From positions 25,733,498 to 25,797,497 of the forward strand of contig NC_026660.2 of NCBI RefSeq assembly GCF_000004075.3: DNA of 64,000 nucleotides, written 5' to 3'. A model generated the notes under the pieces. The model searched no databases. It was given only the letters and a program-made list of their open reading frames with translations, and was not told the DNA's origin. The DNA is from Cucumis sativus. Taxonomy: Eukaryota > Streptophyta > Magnoliopsida > Cucurbitales > Cucurbitaceae. How positions within the stretch are numbered: position 1 is the stretch's first letter; each line of letters begins with the position of its first letter. Position numbers and translations under genes: made by a program. Positions 24,973 to 36,222 of this stretch are shown here, in pieces.

Positions 24973-25562
24973 GATTTTGAGAAGTCCCTATAGAATTAGC
25001 TTCCATATTTTTCTTCTTTTCTGACGGGGGAAGAGAACTTAAATCCGCTGGGAGGGGGGTTCTCTAACCTAGACCTTAAGACTCTTCAACTTTTTGACGT
25101 CAATTTGTATTGTTCTGTGTAACTTATCACTCCATTGATAATAGTCCATACTTCAACAATATCTTGACGACTTGTGTACAGCATTTGTAACTGTGTTTAG
25201 CTATTCTTATCAGTTGATTGTTGTATTTCAGCAATATGTTTGTTAGGATTTTTTTTCATTGACTTATGTACAGCATTTGTAACTGTTGTTTGCAATTCTT
25301 AGCCGATTGTTGATTTGCAACAGTATATTTGTTAGGATTGCTTCGCTTCATTGGTCACAATCAATTCCTACATATTTTCAAATGAATGCTGTACTTGAAT
25401 CATATTCGTTGACTCTCACATTGTATAGAGTTTTGCTCTTCGTGTGGAATTGAATTAGTTCCTTTGTCCATATTCTAATCTTGAATCTGGATTCAAGCTT
25501 TTGATAGTTCAGGATTATCAATAAGAATAAAATTCATGATAGACAATTTTTATAGAATTTTA
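24973..25562. other. HOS15: HOS15 3' region converging on the PPR gene
   Basis: This 590-bp stretch separates two convergent stop codons. It should contain both 3' UTRs. It includes a 92-bp tandem duplication, listed separately. No polyadenylation site could be assigned with confidence. Confidence 0.6.
25169..25352. repeat. Tandem duplication, two 92-bp copies
   Basis: Copy 1 (25169-25260) and copy 2 (25261-25352) both run from GACTTRTGTACAGCATTTGT through GTTTGTTAGGATT to TTCATT. They differ by scattered substitutions and compensating small indels. The copies abut directly. The array lies within about 200-380 bp of the HOS15 stop codon. Confidence 0.8.
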
Positions 25563-27500
25563 TCACCAGTAATCTCCACATGAACACAATCCATCTTCAA
25601 AGTGATGGAAGCGATTCCGGTCCCTCATTACTATTTTACGTCCAGTGATTTCTGATATCATCTTCATCACGGTATGACAATCAGAACAAACTCGGAGGTT
25701 CTTAACAATTTTGACGGTGGTTCCTGGTTTAGTACTGATAAGCCCAAAGGCAATAGCTAGCTTCTCGCTGTGAACTTCGAGCGATTGCTCTTTCTGTTCC
25801 TCCCTGAGATCATGTAAAACGACATCGGTCTGTGGTGTGTATCCGCGAGCCTTGAGCCAGCTATTTATCTCATTCAACATCACATATATTTCTTTGCTTT
25901 TGGGATGTTTCCGCTCACCAGCAACAAACTCATGCACCTTATTATCGACTTCAATTGAGCTGCAACCATGCTCCTTCTCGATGCCATGTTCTTTCATCAA
26001 TGTCCTCATCTTTGCAACCCCTTCCCAATTGCCTGTTGCAGCATACATATTGGATAGAAGAACATAAGTCCCTGAATTTGCAAGCTTCTGATCAACAAGA
26101 AACTTAGCAATTTCTTCTCCCAATTTAATGTTAACATGGAGTCTACAACACCCAAGTAACGTTCCCCATAACACCGGGTCAGCTGCGATTGTCATATTTT
26201 TCACGAGTCCATATGCTTCTTCAAGATGTCCTGCACGTCCTAGAAGATTAACCATACATCCATAATGCTCGATCTTCGGTTCAATTCCGTATTTATCTCT
26301 CATCAATCTGAAGAAGCTCCTTCCCTCCTCTACCAATCCACCATGGCCGCAGGCACTCAAAATGCCAATGAAAGTGATATCAGTTGGCTTGTGTCCGGTC
26401 TCAGTCATTTCCTCGAACAACTGCAACGCATGTTGGCTAAATCCGTGCATTGCATACCCAACAATCATTGAATTCCAGGCGACCACATCCTTATCCCTAA
26501 TCCTATCAAATACCAAACGTGCATCTTCCAAGCTACCACATTTGCTATACATATCAATAAGTGCGGTGCCCACATGAACATTTATTTGAATGCCCTTATT
26601 CTCAATATACGAATGAATCCACCTTCCTGATTCGAGGGCTCCAAGTTGCCCACATGCTGAAAGCACAGCTAGAACTGTAACTTCATTGGGGATGGCTTTC
26701 GCCACCAACATTCGCCTGAAAAGCTTCAACGACTCGTTAGGTACACCACTTTGCGCATAGCCACCAATCATCACATTCCAACAAACCACGTCCCTCTCTT
26801 TCATTCCTTCGAACAAAGACCGTGCCTTGTCAAGCTCCCCCATCTTCGAGTAACAAGTAAGCATGGTCGTTAAAGAAACCAAACTTCTCTCAGGCATTTT
26901 ATCAAACAGTTGCCGTGCGCACACAACATCGCCCCCTCTCGCGTATACATCGACCAGTCCTGTTCTGACATACAAATCAGAGCCTAATCCGAGCTTTATT
27001 GCTTGGCAATGGAGGACCTTTCCGGATTCGAGCGAGCAGGATTTTAAGACTGAGGAGAAGGTGAAAGCATTGGGCTCCACACCACAGCTTAGCATTTGAG
27101 AATAGTAACCGAAAGCTCGGTCAAATAAGCGGGATTGTACGTGGCTGTGGATAATTGCACTGAACGAAAAGACATTGGGTTCATCGAAGGTGTTAAAAAC
27201 GAATACGGAGCAATCAAGGCGTCCGAGAGCAGCGTATGAACGTTGGAGCTTGAAATTTAAGATGGGGTTGTGGTAAAGACCGCGACGGAGAAGAGAAGCG
27301 TGGATTTGAAGCAGATGGGCAACGGATTTCGATTTATCGATAAGTGAAGCAAACCTTTCTACTTCTTGGAAACGATCGGAGGTTCTGGCGGTGGATGAAG
27401 AAGATGGTAAGACAGATGAACGGTTGGTAGTGAAAATTGACGGCGGCGATGGATGTGACGCCGTGAAAATGGAAGAAGACGACATCGTTTGGGTGTTCAT
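25563..27500 (-). CDS. ELI1: ELI1-like DYW-class PPR RNA-editing factor
   Basis: Intronless 645-aa PLS-class pentatricopeptide repeat protein, probably plastid-targeted. In Arabidopsis, ELI1 (At4g37380) is needed for C-to-U editing of a plastid ndhB site. The first ~45 residues are Ser/Thr/Pro-rich and poor in acidic residues, as in a transit peptide. PPR units follow, for example PNVFSFSAIIHSHVQS, PNAFTFSSVLKSCS, RDVVCWNVMIGGYAQSG and KDVVAWNSMIVGYAMHG, then E and E+ motifs. The DYW deaminase domain has the zinc and catalytic signature HSE (577-579) and CSDCH (605-609), and ends CSCGDYW. All deaminase residues are present. The protein aligns in order with Arabidopsis ELI1 as I remember it, but the target site may have shifted. 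It converges on HOS15. Confidence 0.92.
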   Translation of the reverse strand: MNTQTMSSSSIFTASHPSPPSIFTTNRSSVLPSSSSTARTSDRFQEVERFASLIDKSKSVAHLLQIHASLLRRGLYHNPILNFKLQRSYAALGRLDCSVFVFNTFDEPNVFSFSAIIHSHVQSRLFDRAFGYYSQMLSCGVEPNAFTFSSVLKSCSLESGKVLHCQAIKLGLGSDLYVRTGLVDVYARGGDVVCARQLFDKMPERSLVSLTTMLTCYSKMGELDKARSLFEGMKERDVVCWNVMIGGYAQSGVPNESLKLFRRMLVAKAIPNEVTVLAVLSACGQLGALESGRWIHSYIENKGIQINVHVGTALIDMYSKCGSLEDARLVFDRIRDKDVVAWNSMIVGYAMHGFSQHALQLFEEMTETGHKPTDITFIGILSACGHGGLVEEGRSFFRLMRDKYGIEPKIEHYGCMVNLLGRAGHLEEAYGLVKNMTIAADPVLWGTLLGCCRLHVNIKLGEEIAKFLVDQKLANSGTYVLLSNMYAATGNWEGVAKMRTLMKEHGIEKEHGCSSIEVDNKVHEFVAGERKHPKSKEIYVMLNEINSWLKARGYTPQTDVVLHDLREEQKEQSLEVHSEKLAIAFGLISTKPGTTVKIVKNLRVCSDCHTVMKMISEITGRKIVMRDRNRFHHFEDGLCSCGDYW

Positions 27501-30500
27501 TCAATCATTTGGCGCCACGGAAATTCATTATGGAACTTCACTTCATTGGGATATTTTCCGGAAAATCTCTAAAAACTAACCAAAAAATTAATAATAATAA
27601 TAAAATAATACACACTATGAAATAAAATATTTTTTGGACTTTTTAATTTTAATTTGAATACAAACTTAATAAAAATTGGATTGTTAAAGTTAGGGTGAAA
27701 TTAATTTTTAAAGCGCATATTTAATCAACATGCGATAGAAATTATAATAATTTCTTATAAAGTTGGATTGCTAACTCAGCGTTTAGAAGAAAGAACGAGG
27801 AACGTATAGAAGGAACGAGGATAAAAGTCTCCACGAGGGTAAGATTATATATGTAGTACTTCCTGAACTTTCTCGTTGTCACTACTATCATTTAATTTTT
27901 CATATTTATACTCATATTATAATTGTATGGATGAAATGTTCAACCTCAATGTCTAGGACGATGAGAGTTAAATCATATTTTATCTCTCGGTATACTTTTG
28001 TTTCTCCTTACTCTTTATTACATCACATACATTTGAGATCAACTTCACCCCTTATACAATTAAATTCAAATTTGTAAGTTAGGTTACGTTTTTTTTATTC
28101 AAATCAATTCAACTTACTCAACTTTTTTCACAAATGCTCTTTACCATATAAATATTTCAAACCTGATATATATATATATATATATATTTATTTATTTAGC
28201 ACCTTCAATACAAACCCTAAATAATATCTTAACTTGTGTACAACAAATTAGAGGGATAATTCCGAATTTGAAGAAGATTATAAAGAGCAAAAATTGTCAA
28301 GTACCTTAGTAATTAATTAGCAAATTAACAAGGATAACTTTAAAAATCTAGAATCATTGAACTTATGTGAAAAGCTTTGTGTATTATTGTTCTTGATCTT
28401 CTCAGCTTTCGATGTCATTAATATGAAGGAATCAGATTCAATTATTAGACAACAACTACTACAGCATTCAACAAAAATTAGTGCAGGATAAGTATTATCC
28501 AATATTCTGTAACCTTTTCCATATTACTGGAATAATATTAGTGCAACAAACCCAACCTTTGATTTTTAATAACTTTCACTCTCATTTAATTTGGATATTC
28601 TTTAGTTTTAGGTATTCTAGAGACATTGTATGCTTTTGTTTCCAACATTTTAATCCTTATCCCAACTTCGTATAATTTGCATTTTGTTCTAAATCTTAAC
28701 AGAAGTTCTCTTCAACTAAGAAAGTGTAGAATAAGGATGTGATAGAAAGCAGACAAGAAGAAGAAAGATTCAAATTGTCGTTAGAGTGACAACTTAATTA
28801 TTTGGCTACAATAGAAAAATATGCTTATTTGATCATAAAATAAATTCTCATACCAGTTTAGATTCTGTTTTTATAAGAATATTACATCACATATCATAAA
28901 CGATAAAGATCTAATTGGGTTATGCAAGTTGCCTATACAAACGAAGGTTTATATAATATGTAATATTTACAACGTGTCGTGAAAAGATCTAACATCTTGC
29001 TATCCTCTCTTAGTCGTTTGAATAAGGTGATCCACCAAACTCTTCAAATAATAGGATAATCATAGTTTCGTTTGAAACATATTTATCTACTATTTGCTAT
29101 AATTAATTATCAATCAATTTGATACTTTGTGAGGATTGTTCTCTAAGGTTGGTCATAGAGCAGGGAGAGTTTAATTTGATTTCTTTTTGTAAAAGTTAGC
29201 ATATAAATTATTTAGATTGAATTGGAATGAAACTTAATGCAAACAATGGAATCTAAAATTGATGGTTTGGTTTATGATATCAATAATGAAATGCTACCAC
29301 ACAACACATCCATTAAATTATTATTAAGAAAGAGAGGATCATCAAATCGATTTAATTTATATATCCAATATCCAAAAAGAAAGAACTTTATTTTGGTGGG
29401 ATCAAATAATAATTAATCTACTTCACTGTCCAACATGTTTAAATGGATCAACAAATATTGCTTTGTCTTTTCTCTCTCATAAGTCATATATATGCTTAGC
29501 AAAATCACAACATGGAAACACTCGAATCCAGTTGGAAAATTGTGGACATGATAACCTCAAGGAACCCTTTGGTGAACAAATAATTTGACAACACACCCTC
29601 CACTTCAACTCTATGTTTTGTCATCATGTTGACAATGCCTATATACAGAGAATATAGTAAAAGAAGGAAAAAGACTATTTCATAAATATTCCTACCACTT
29701 CCATGGAGTTCAATGTATAGTTTTAATTTCTTTTAGAAAAAAACACACCTAACCCCTTCATTTGTTTGTTATTTAATAAGGGATCCAAAAGTGCAATAAC
29801 CCCTTTCTTACAAATCATTTACAATTTGTGTACTTTAGAATACATTAACTTAATTATACGTAGAATAGAATAGATGTTCATGTATCTAACCATTATACGT
29901 TTAGGAATGTACATCTCCACCCACATGCAATTGATTTAACGACATGACCTAAAAGGTATTTCATAAATAATGTTAAATATGGTTAACAATTGATATTAAA
30001 GTACAGAATTTATGGCATAGTCTTTTTACATGTTCAAAATATTAAAAATGTCACCAACTTAAACTTCTAAATTTATTGATAATGTTTAGAATATAATCCT
30101 AAAGTAATTATATAATTTTTTATTCTCACGTATAAAACTTAGGATATATTTTCATTCAATTTTTTAAAAAAATTAAATACACAAACAACTCGAGTTTAGA
30201 GTTATATGTAGATCTTTACGATCTTTATTCTTTTTAAGAAGCATATTATAACGTGTAACTATGTAGAATAGTTTAGATGAAAGATAAAAGAGAGAATAAT
30301 GGATTAAAGAGGGACAATGAAACATTAGAATGTGGAATCTTTGTCTGATAGAGGTACATAATTGAATTGATTGTACAAAGGCTTCTCTTTCTACCTTTTG
30401 TTTGTTTAAAGCTAAGAGAACAACAATAATAACTCCACTTGTAACTCAAGCCATTACTTCCCTTCTTCCATAGATTCTTTAAGTTTTCCTTCCCCCATTT

Positions 30501-30565
30501 ATATTAAACTCCAGAATTAAGCAATGCAACTTTGAAACTCCCTGTTACCCTTTAATTTATTCTTC
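27501..30565. other. AT-rich intergenic DNA, PPR promoter to zinc-finger promoter
   Basis: The left end should hold the promoter of the minus-strand PPR gene and the right end the promoter of the C2H2 gene. Between them I see only AT-rich DNA, including an AT dinucleotide run near 28170-28188. The few open frames are short and lack domain features. Confidence 0.55.
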
Positions 30566-31126
30566 ATGAATTTTCCCTACAAACAAGCACAACAAGATGA
30601 CTCAAGTGGGACATCCATCCAATGCAACCCAGATGATAACTTAGGCCAATTATTGAGTTTAGGCCTCGTCCGATTCGACGATGGCCACCCGGCATCAAAC
30701 ACCTCTTTCTCTGAGACCAAATCAAGAGTCGTAAACGGCAATGGCGGAGACGATAGGCTGTTCTCATGCAACTATTGCATGAGGAAGTTTTATAGCTCAC
30801 AAGCATTAGGAGGACACCAAAATGCCCACAAGAGAGAAAGAGGAGCAGCCAAAAGGCAACAGTCAGATCCCAAGATGGTGATGCTCTCAACAATGGCTGT
30901 TTCTCTCAACTATGCAGTTGCTTCACTTGGTATTAAACCTCATTCCCTTCCCCATAATCCTACACAAGGTGGGATTATTCAAAAAACACCACTGCCAAAA
31001 GTTTTGAGAAGAGATCAAGAAGTCATGGAAATGGATTCGAGTTGGCCCGGAAGCTTTCGATTTAAGAGAGTAGAAAACCAAGGATCAGCCATCAACCATC
31101 ATCTCGACTTGAACCTTCGGCTATGA
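30566..31126 (+). CDS. C2H2 zinc-finger repressor with QALGGH motif and EAR tail
   Basis: Intronless 186-aa plant single-finger transcription factor, expected in the nucleus. The finger [20 protein letters not shown] is at 67-86, with zinc ligands Cys68, Cys71, His84 and His88 and the plant-specific QALGGH at 79-84, which contacts DNA. A basic stretch (KRERGAAKR, 89-97) follows and may serve nuclear import. The protein ends DLNLRL (181-186), an EAR repression motif that recruits TOPLESS-type corepressors. An N-terminal leucine-rich patch (LGQLLSLGL, 26-34) may be a second weak EAR-like motif. It resembles the Arabidopsis ZFP3/4/7 group, which act in ABA, light and trichome responses. The exact orthologue is uncertain. 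Confidence 0.9.
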   Translation: MNFPYKQAQQDDSSGTSIQCNPDDNLGQLLSLGLVRFDDGHPASNTSFSETKSRVVNGNGGDDRLFSCNYCMRKFYSSQALGGHQNAHKRERGAAKRQQSDPKMVMLSTMAVSLNYAVASLGIKPHSLPHNPTQGGIIQKTPLPKVLRRDQEVMEMDSSWPGSFRFKRVENQGSAINHHLDLNLRL

Positions 31127-34100
31127 TCACAACGGTTTTATGTATAAATTTACATACTCCTTCCGTCTTTGTACTTTTCATTCTTGTTTGTTGAATACCT
31201 CTACTTTTAAAAATGTTCATTTTGTAATCTATCTATTTTCGAGTTTTGTTCATTTTTATAAGCCCGTTGTATAGTTAAAATTTATTGAATGAGTCGTCTA
31301 AAACATTCAATCGAAAAATTAAATAAGACAAAGATCAAATTTCATCCTAAGTAAAATTTTTAAATACATGAAAAAAGAAACCCAACATTTGAGTAGAAAT
31401 TTAACTTATACATGTATAAATAGTTTGAATACAAAATTTTTGCGATTTTATAAAGTTTTGAAACTCTTCGTATTTTGTTCTTACTTAGTTTCGTAAGTTT
31501 TGTAGTTAGCAGAATAAATACATTTATTCACCTTTTTACGTTGATAATTCAAATTATCTGATATGTAATTTTGTTTTCTTGAAAAAAAGACGTGACATTG
31601 AGGTAGTGATTGTCATTTTCATTAGGTCTCAAAGTTGGTAATGTTTAATATATTCTAAAGCTAAGGGGTATGGTACTTTAAAAAAACTTTAATAGGAAAC
31701 GTAACTTGGTGTTCCAACTTTTTCTTCTAGTTTCTTACTTCATTTATATAAACATATTCCTTTCATCTTGTAATTCTATGAAGAATAGAATCATTTTCTA
31801 AAGATTTATTAGTTACGTTCTTTAGTTAAATTTTTATGAAATAATTTATGCATTTAATTGATTATAGTTATACTGTGAATTATATTCCGATAGTTTATGT
31901 ATTGCTAACTTTTACGTAATACTTCAAAAAAAAAAAATTTGAAGACTAACTATATCACTTTTGATTTTTCTTAATTTATTTTACCATTTTGGATAGGTAG
32001 AGAGATATAATCCAAACTCAAACCTTGAAATTAATATTATAAAGTTTATATGTATATCAAACTATATATTTATTTGACCATTATATTATGCTTTTCCACT
32101 TTAATCTATCTACCTATATTCGTGTGCATAAATATGTATATAAAAAGCCAAAAGTGTCCTCATAGATAGGAATTATATTAAACAAAATAATAATAATAAT
32201 AATACATAAATAAATAAATTGAGAAAAATAAAATGATTATCGAAACGAAAAAGAATATTGTGTATGAAATGAATAGTTTTGCAAAATACACTTTCGTTTC
32301 CCTAAAGTTTCTCTCAAGTAGGCTTTAGCATTGAGGTCCACACATTCATTACCTCATTAATTGTAAAGTGGACGTGACATTAATTACTTTATTTCATTAA
32401 TTTACTACAAACTTAAAAGGTAATTTAATTAATTACCTCATTTTCCCATTTTTAACCATTCCCAAACCTATAAATTATTTTAACAATATTAAATATTAGA
32501 AAATAAAAACCATAATTCTTTTTTTTTTTTTTTTTGTCAAATATCTCCCATAAAGAAATCCTTTTTAAAAATATAAAAGATATTTAGAAGCGTGAATCCA
32601 AAAAATTAGAAGAAGAAAAAACTAAAGATAAAACTTGAACTCATGTTAGTAGGAACTGATAAGCACAATTACCACTAAACTACCTATACTAAATTTGCCA
32701 ATAAACACAAGTCGATATAGTATCTATCAATAATATTTTATTATATTTATAAATAATTTTATAATTTTGTTAGAGTTGAAAACATGTAAACAAAGTACAT
32801 AAAAGTTAATGTCAGCCAATAAGAACTAAAAAAGAGATTATTCAGTTTTGAAAAGAATGTTCCGAAGAGATATTATAGTCTTAGCTTATTTAATTTGCTA
32901 AGAATAGTTCGATTAGAATAGTTAGTGTTTGCTTGTAGATTACTTTAATTTGAGTTATTTGGTGTGTAGAATATTTTAATTTGATAATATACTCATGAAC
33001 ATTATAGCAAAAAAATAAAGAAGAGGATGAACGGCAAAAAGAATATTTTAGTATAGCTAATTAAAGACTATTTAATAGTGTTAAAAAAAAAAATAGCTAT
33101 TATAGTGGAGAAAGGGGTCATAAGGGTTTTGAAGTTATGAAAATTGAAGGAGCAAAATGCAAAAAGAAACTTTGTTATTTGTTATCGTTGAGAGTAATGG
33201 AAAAGATTGATGGATGGATGATTGATGAGAATTTAAAGTTGTAGTTAGTGAGTCTTTTCAGTCACGTGCATTTGTTTTTTTTCAAATCATCATTTTCCAA
33301 TACACTATAATTATAAATTATATAACCTCACAAACCTAACTTCCTTCAATCATTTCTTTTTTATTCTTTCTGAATTTTATTTCTATTTTCTAACTTCCCT
33401 CTCACTATTACAAACAACAAAATTTTAATTAAATTCAAATTAAAAAAATAATAAGAACATCCATCAAATTATTAAATCATAATTTTTTTCGATATATTAC
33501 GAAATTTCATTTTAAAATCAGTTGACAATAAAAAGAAAACCTATCATATTAAATTGAGGGTGTACTCTCCACATTTTCAACATTTTTAATTAAAAAAACA
33601 AATAAAAGTAAATTTGAGAACGACTTTGATGGTTAAATTTGTTCAATGTTTTAATTTATAAAATAATAGTTGATATAAAGAGCCAATTATTCACGTAGCT
33701 AGCTAGGTATTGATTGACTATAATCCAAAGCAACAATTTACTTTTACAATTAACATAATTTCTATATAAATTATAATAATTACTAAAGGTTTCCTAGACA
33801 CGTATTGGTATTGTTGAACTAAAAGAACGAGCAATTAACATGAGATATATGTATTTGTTTTCTATTATGATTGATGTATCCTATTAAACCATTCTTTTTT
33901 TAAACAGTTCTCCAAAACAAAGGGAGAGTAGTTTAAGTTAATTGAATAATATGATTGAACTTAAGAAAAAAGGAAGAAGAAGAAGAAGAAGTAAATAGGA
34001 CTAAATATGTGGCCTCGTGTGTAATGAGAACAACAACATTGGGCCTTAGCTTCCTTTGTAATGGGCCTTTATCTTTTCCGATTGTCTCAAACCCGATTAA

Positions 34101-35699
34101 GTTTGTTTTTCCTTAAAATATAAGAAAACCAATAAAGTTAGAATTGGAGAGAAAATGGACCCTAATGTAGGGTTAGTAAGTTTAACATGAAAACATGAAT
34201 AATCCGAATTTGAGTTAAGTTGAGTTATTATTTTTTCTTTTTTTTCTAAGATCGAGTTGAATTTTAGAAAGGATTTAGGTAAGTGGATTTCTTGTTTTCT
34301 TCACGTTGCACCTTTGTCTATCATCTCTCGACTCACCCTCCAGGCCTCTCATTTCACCTTCATGACATCGCCGAAGTCTCATCTCCCATTGAACCTTCGC
34401 CTCCCATCTCCGCTTAGCTCTCCCTCTCAGTTTGTTATGTTTAATAACTTTTTTGTTACTTTATTATTAAAGTTGTAGTTCATTGACGTTTATAGATAAT
34501 TTGGAATGTTGTACATAGTTTATGGATGATTGAATTTATGGATACAACTAGTACAACAGTTTTAAATTTAATAAACACTAGAAATCAGAAAAAAAAAAAT
34601 ATACAAACATGAACTCAACCCATATTTTAAGGATTGAGTTGGGTCGTGAATATTAGTTCAGATTATTCGAGTTGTCAATCCAACCAATTTGAAAATTCGT
34701 GTTGTTTTTAAAATGTCCTGCAACTCAATCCAACCAAATTTAGATATCTGTACCGTGTTGGCTTATGAGTTTAATTTGATATTGAGTTAAAAAGTAAAAG
34801 AATGTAAGAACTAATGAATTAAAAATGTATGATTTTAGTTATGTGACATAAAACTATACTAATGTATTGAGACGAGCATCAGACGGAAAAAAGACTTTCC
34901 AAGTTTGTGTTGTTGGGGTGTGGTCACATTGGATATGTTGCAATATACTTAAAAAGTAGATTCACGTAAGCATATATTTGACCCCACCTATCCAAGCTTC
35001 TAGAACTCACATTAACTAATCATTCAAAGCCCAATGAATTATAACTTTAGTCAAAGACGCGTGTGGAGCCTTTTTTTTCTCTTATCACCAAACAAACACG
35101 TGTGTTTTTCATGTCAACTTCGTTACTTTTATATTTTTCATTTTATTTTTGAGCAAAAGCCCCAAAAGACTATTCAACTTCAAATTTAAATCATACTATA
35201 AATTTAAACACCTAGCTGTGACATTTAATTGAAGCACAAAAAATACCTAAACAAATCAAAATATAACACAGATTATAAGTTAAATATACATACATATTGT
35301 TAAAAAAAAGTTTGCTTAAAGAAATGGATGATTTTACGTGTGTACAAATAAGATGGATGCAGCTTGTCTCTTTATAAACCTGAAGACTATTATTTTTGAA
35401 AAAACTAAAGATAGTACATTTTAAACTTTCAAGTAATTTCAATATGTATTTTAAGGATTTTTATCAAATGAATTAACATGAATCTAAATTTGCTCAAAAA
35501 TAATTTTTCTATAGTCAAATCTAAACATATCCTAAATGATGAAACATGAATAAAATAAAAATATATGTTGAGTGAGATTGAAAATAACGAAAATTAATAA
35601 TAAAAAATATAAACATACCAGATCATAAACTCATACAGAAAGCAATGAAGGTTGCAGTATAATTTGAAACTTAAAAGATGATGTAGTTTGAAGAAAAGA
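31127..35699. other. AT-rich intergenic DNA
   Basis: No coding region is supported. It contains an (AAT)n/(AAAT)n microsatellite near 32186-32220, poly(T) near 32519-32536 and two TGGGCC motifs at 34040-34070. A slightly C-rich patch around 34290-34440 has open frames with no recognisable features. Confidence 0.5.
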
Positions 35700-35868
35700 A
35701 GAATGGACAACGGTGAGGTACACTCATTGTCCTTATTCACCAATCAGTAATCACAAGAACCATATAACTCACCCTTGACGTATTTCACTACACGTCAGCC
35801 ATGGCGTTTGACACTAAAAATAGCACTGAAAACAAACATGAATGATTGGTTAATACATCACACCGTTG

Positions 35869-36222
35869 GCCGTCCTTCCCTTGCTTACGAGTTGTCTACT
35901 CCAGTCGGCACCCGTCTTTGTCTCCGCTGGACAAATTCAGCTGTAAAGTTCCCCCAATCTGATCTGGCACCCATTGTGGGCTCCCCTTGCCCTCCTCTCC
36001 TCACGACACGGCTACGCGTCCGCCCCATCTGTTACCTTTTCCACGTAGCACTCTTACTCAAATGTTTTTCCCTTACTTGCATGATGTCAACTTTGACGTG
36101 GCAACACACTTGCTTAAGTCTATATATAATACCCAAACCCTTCTTCTTTCTCACAATTCAACTCACAGCGCCACTCCAACTTTACAATCAAACATTACTT
36201 TTTTTCTTTGACAATAATTATA
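35869..36222 (+). promoter_or_regulatory. GH3.1: Promoter region of GH3 copy 1
   Basis: It contains an auxin-response element core TGTCTC (35919-35924), a TGACGTGG bZIP-type site (36094-36101) and a TATA box TATATATAA (36121-36129) about 95 bp before the start codon. Several short blocks recur in the same order upstream of the second GH3 gene: GATCTGGCAC...TGTGGGC (35961-35980 against 54157-54176), the TGACGTG block, and the TATA box. GH3 genes are classic early auxin-induced genes, so an AuxRE next to an as-1/bZIP-like site fits. Function is inferred from motifs only. Confidence 0.6.

Noticed and set aside
30564..30893. 109-codon minus-strand frame over the zinc-finger gene
   Set aside because: It is antisense to the C2H2 coding sequence; the forward frame has the intact zinc finger and EAR motif.
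32600..32700. Possible tRNA pseudogene (TAGTTTAGTGGTAATTGTGC on the minus strand)
   Set aside because: Only a D-arm-like and a weak T-arm-like piece are present, with no cloverleaf.
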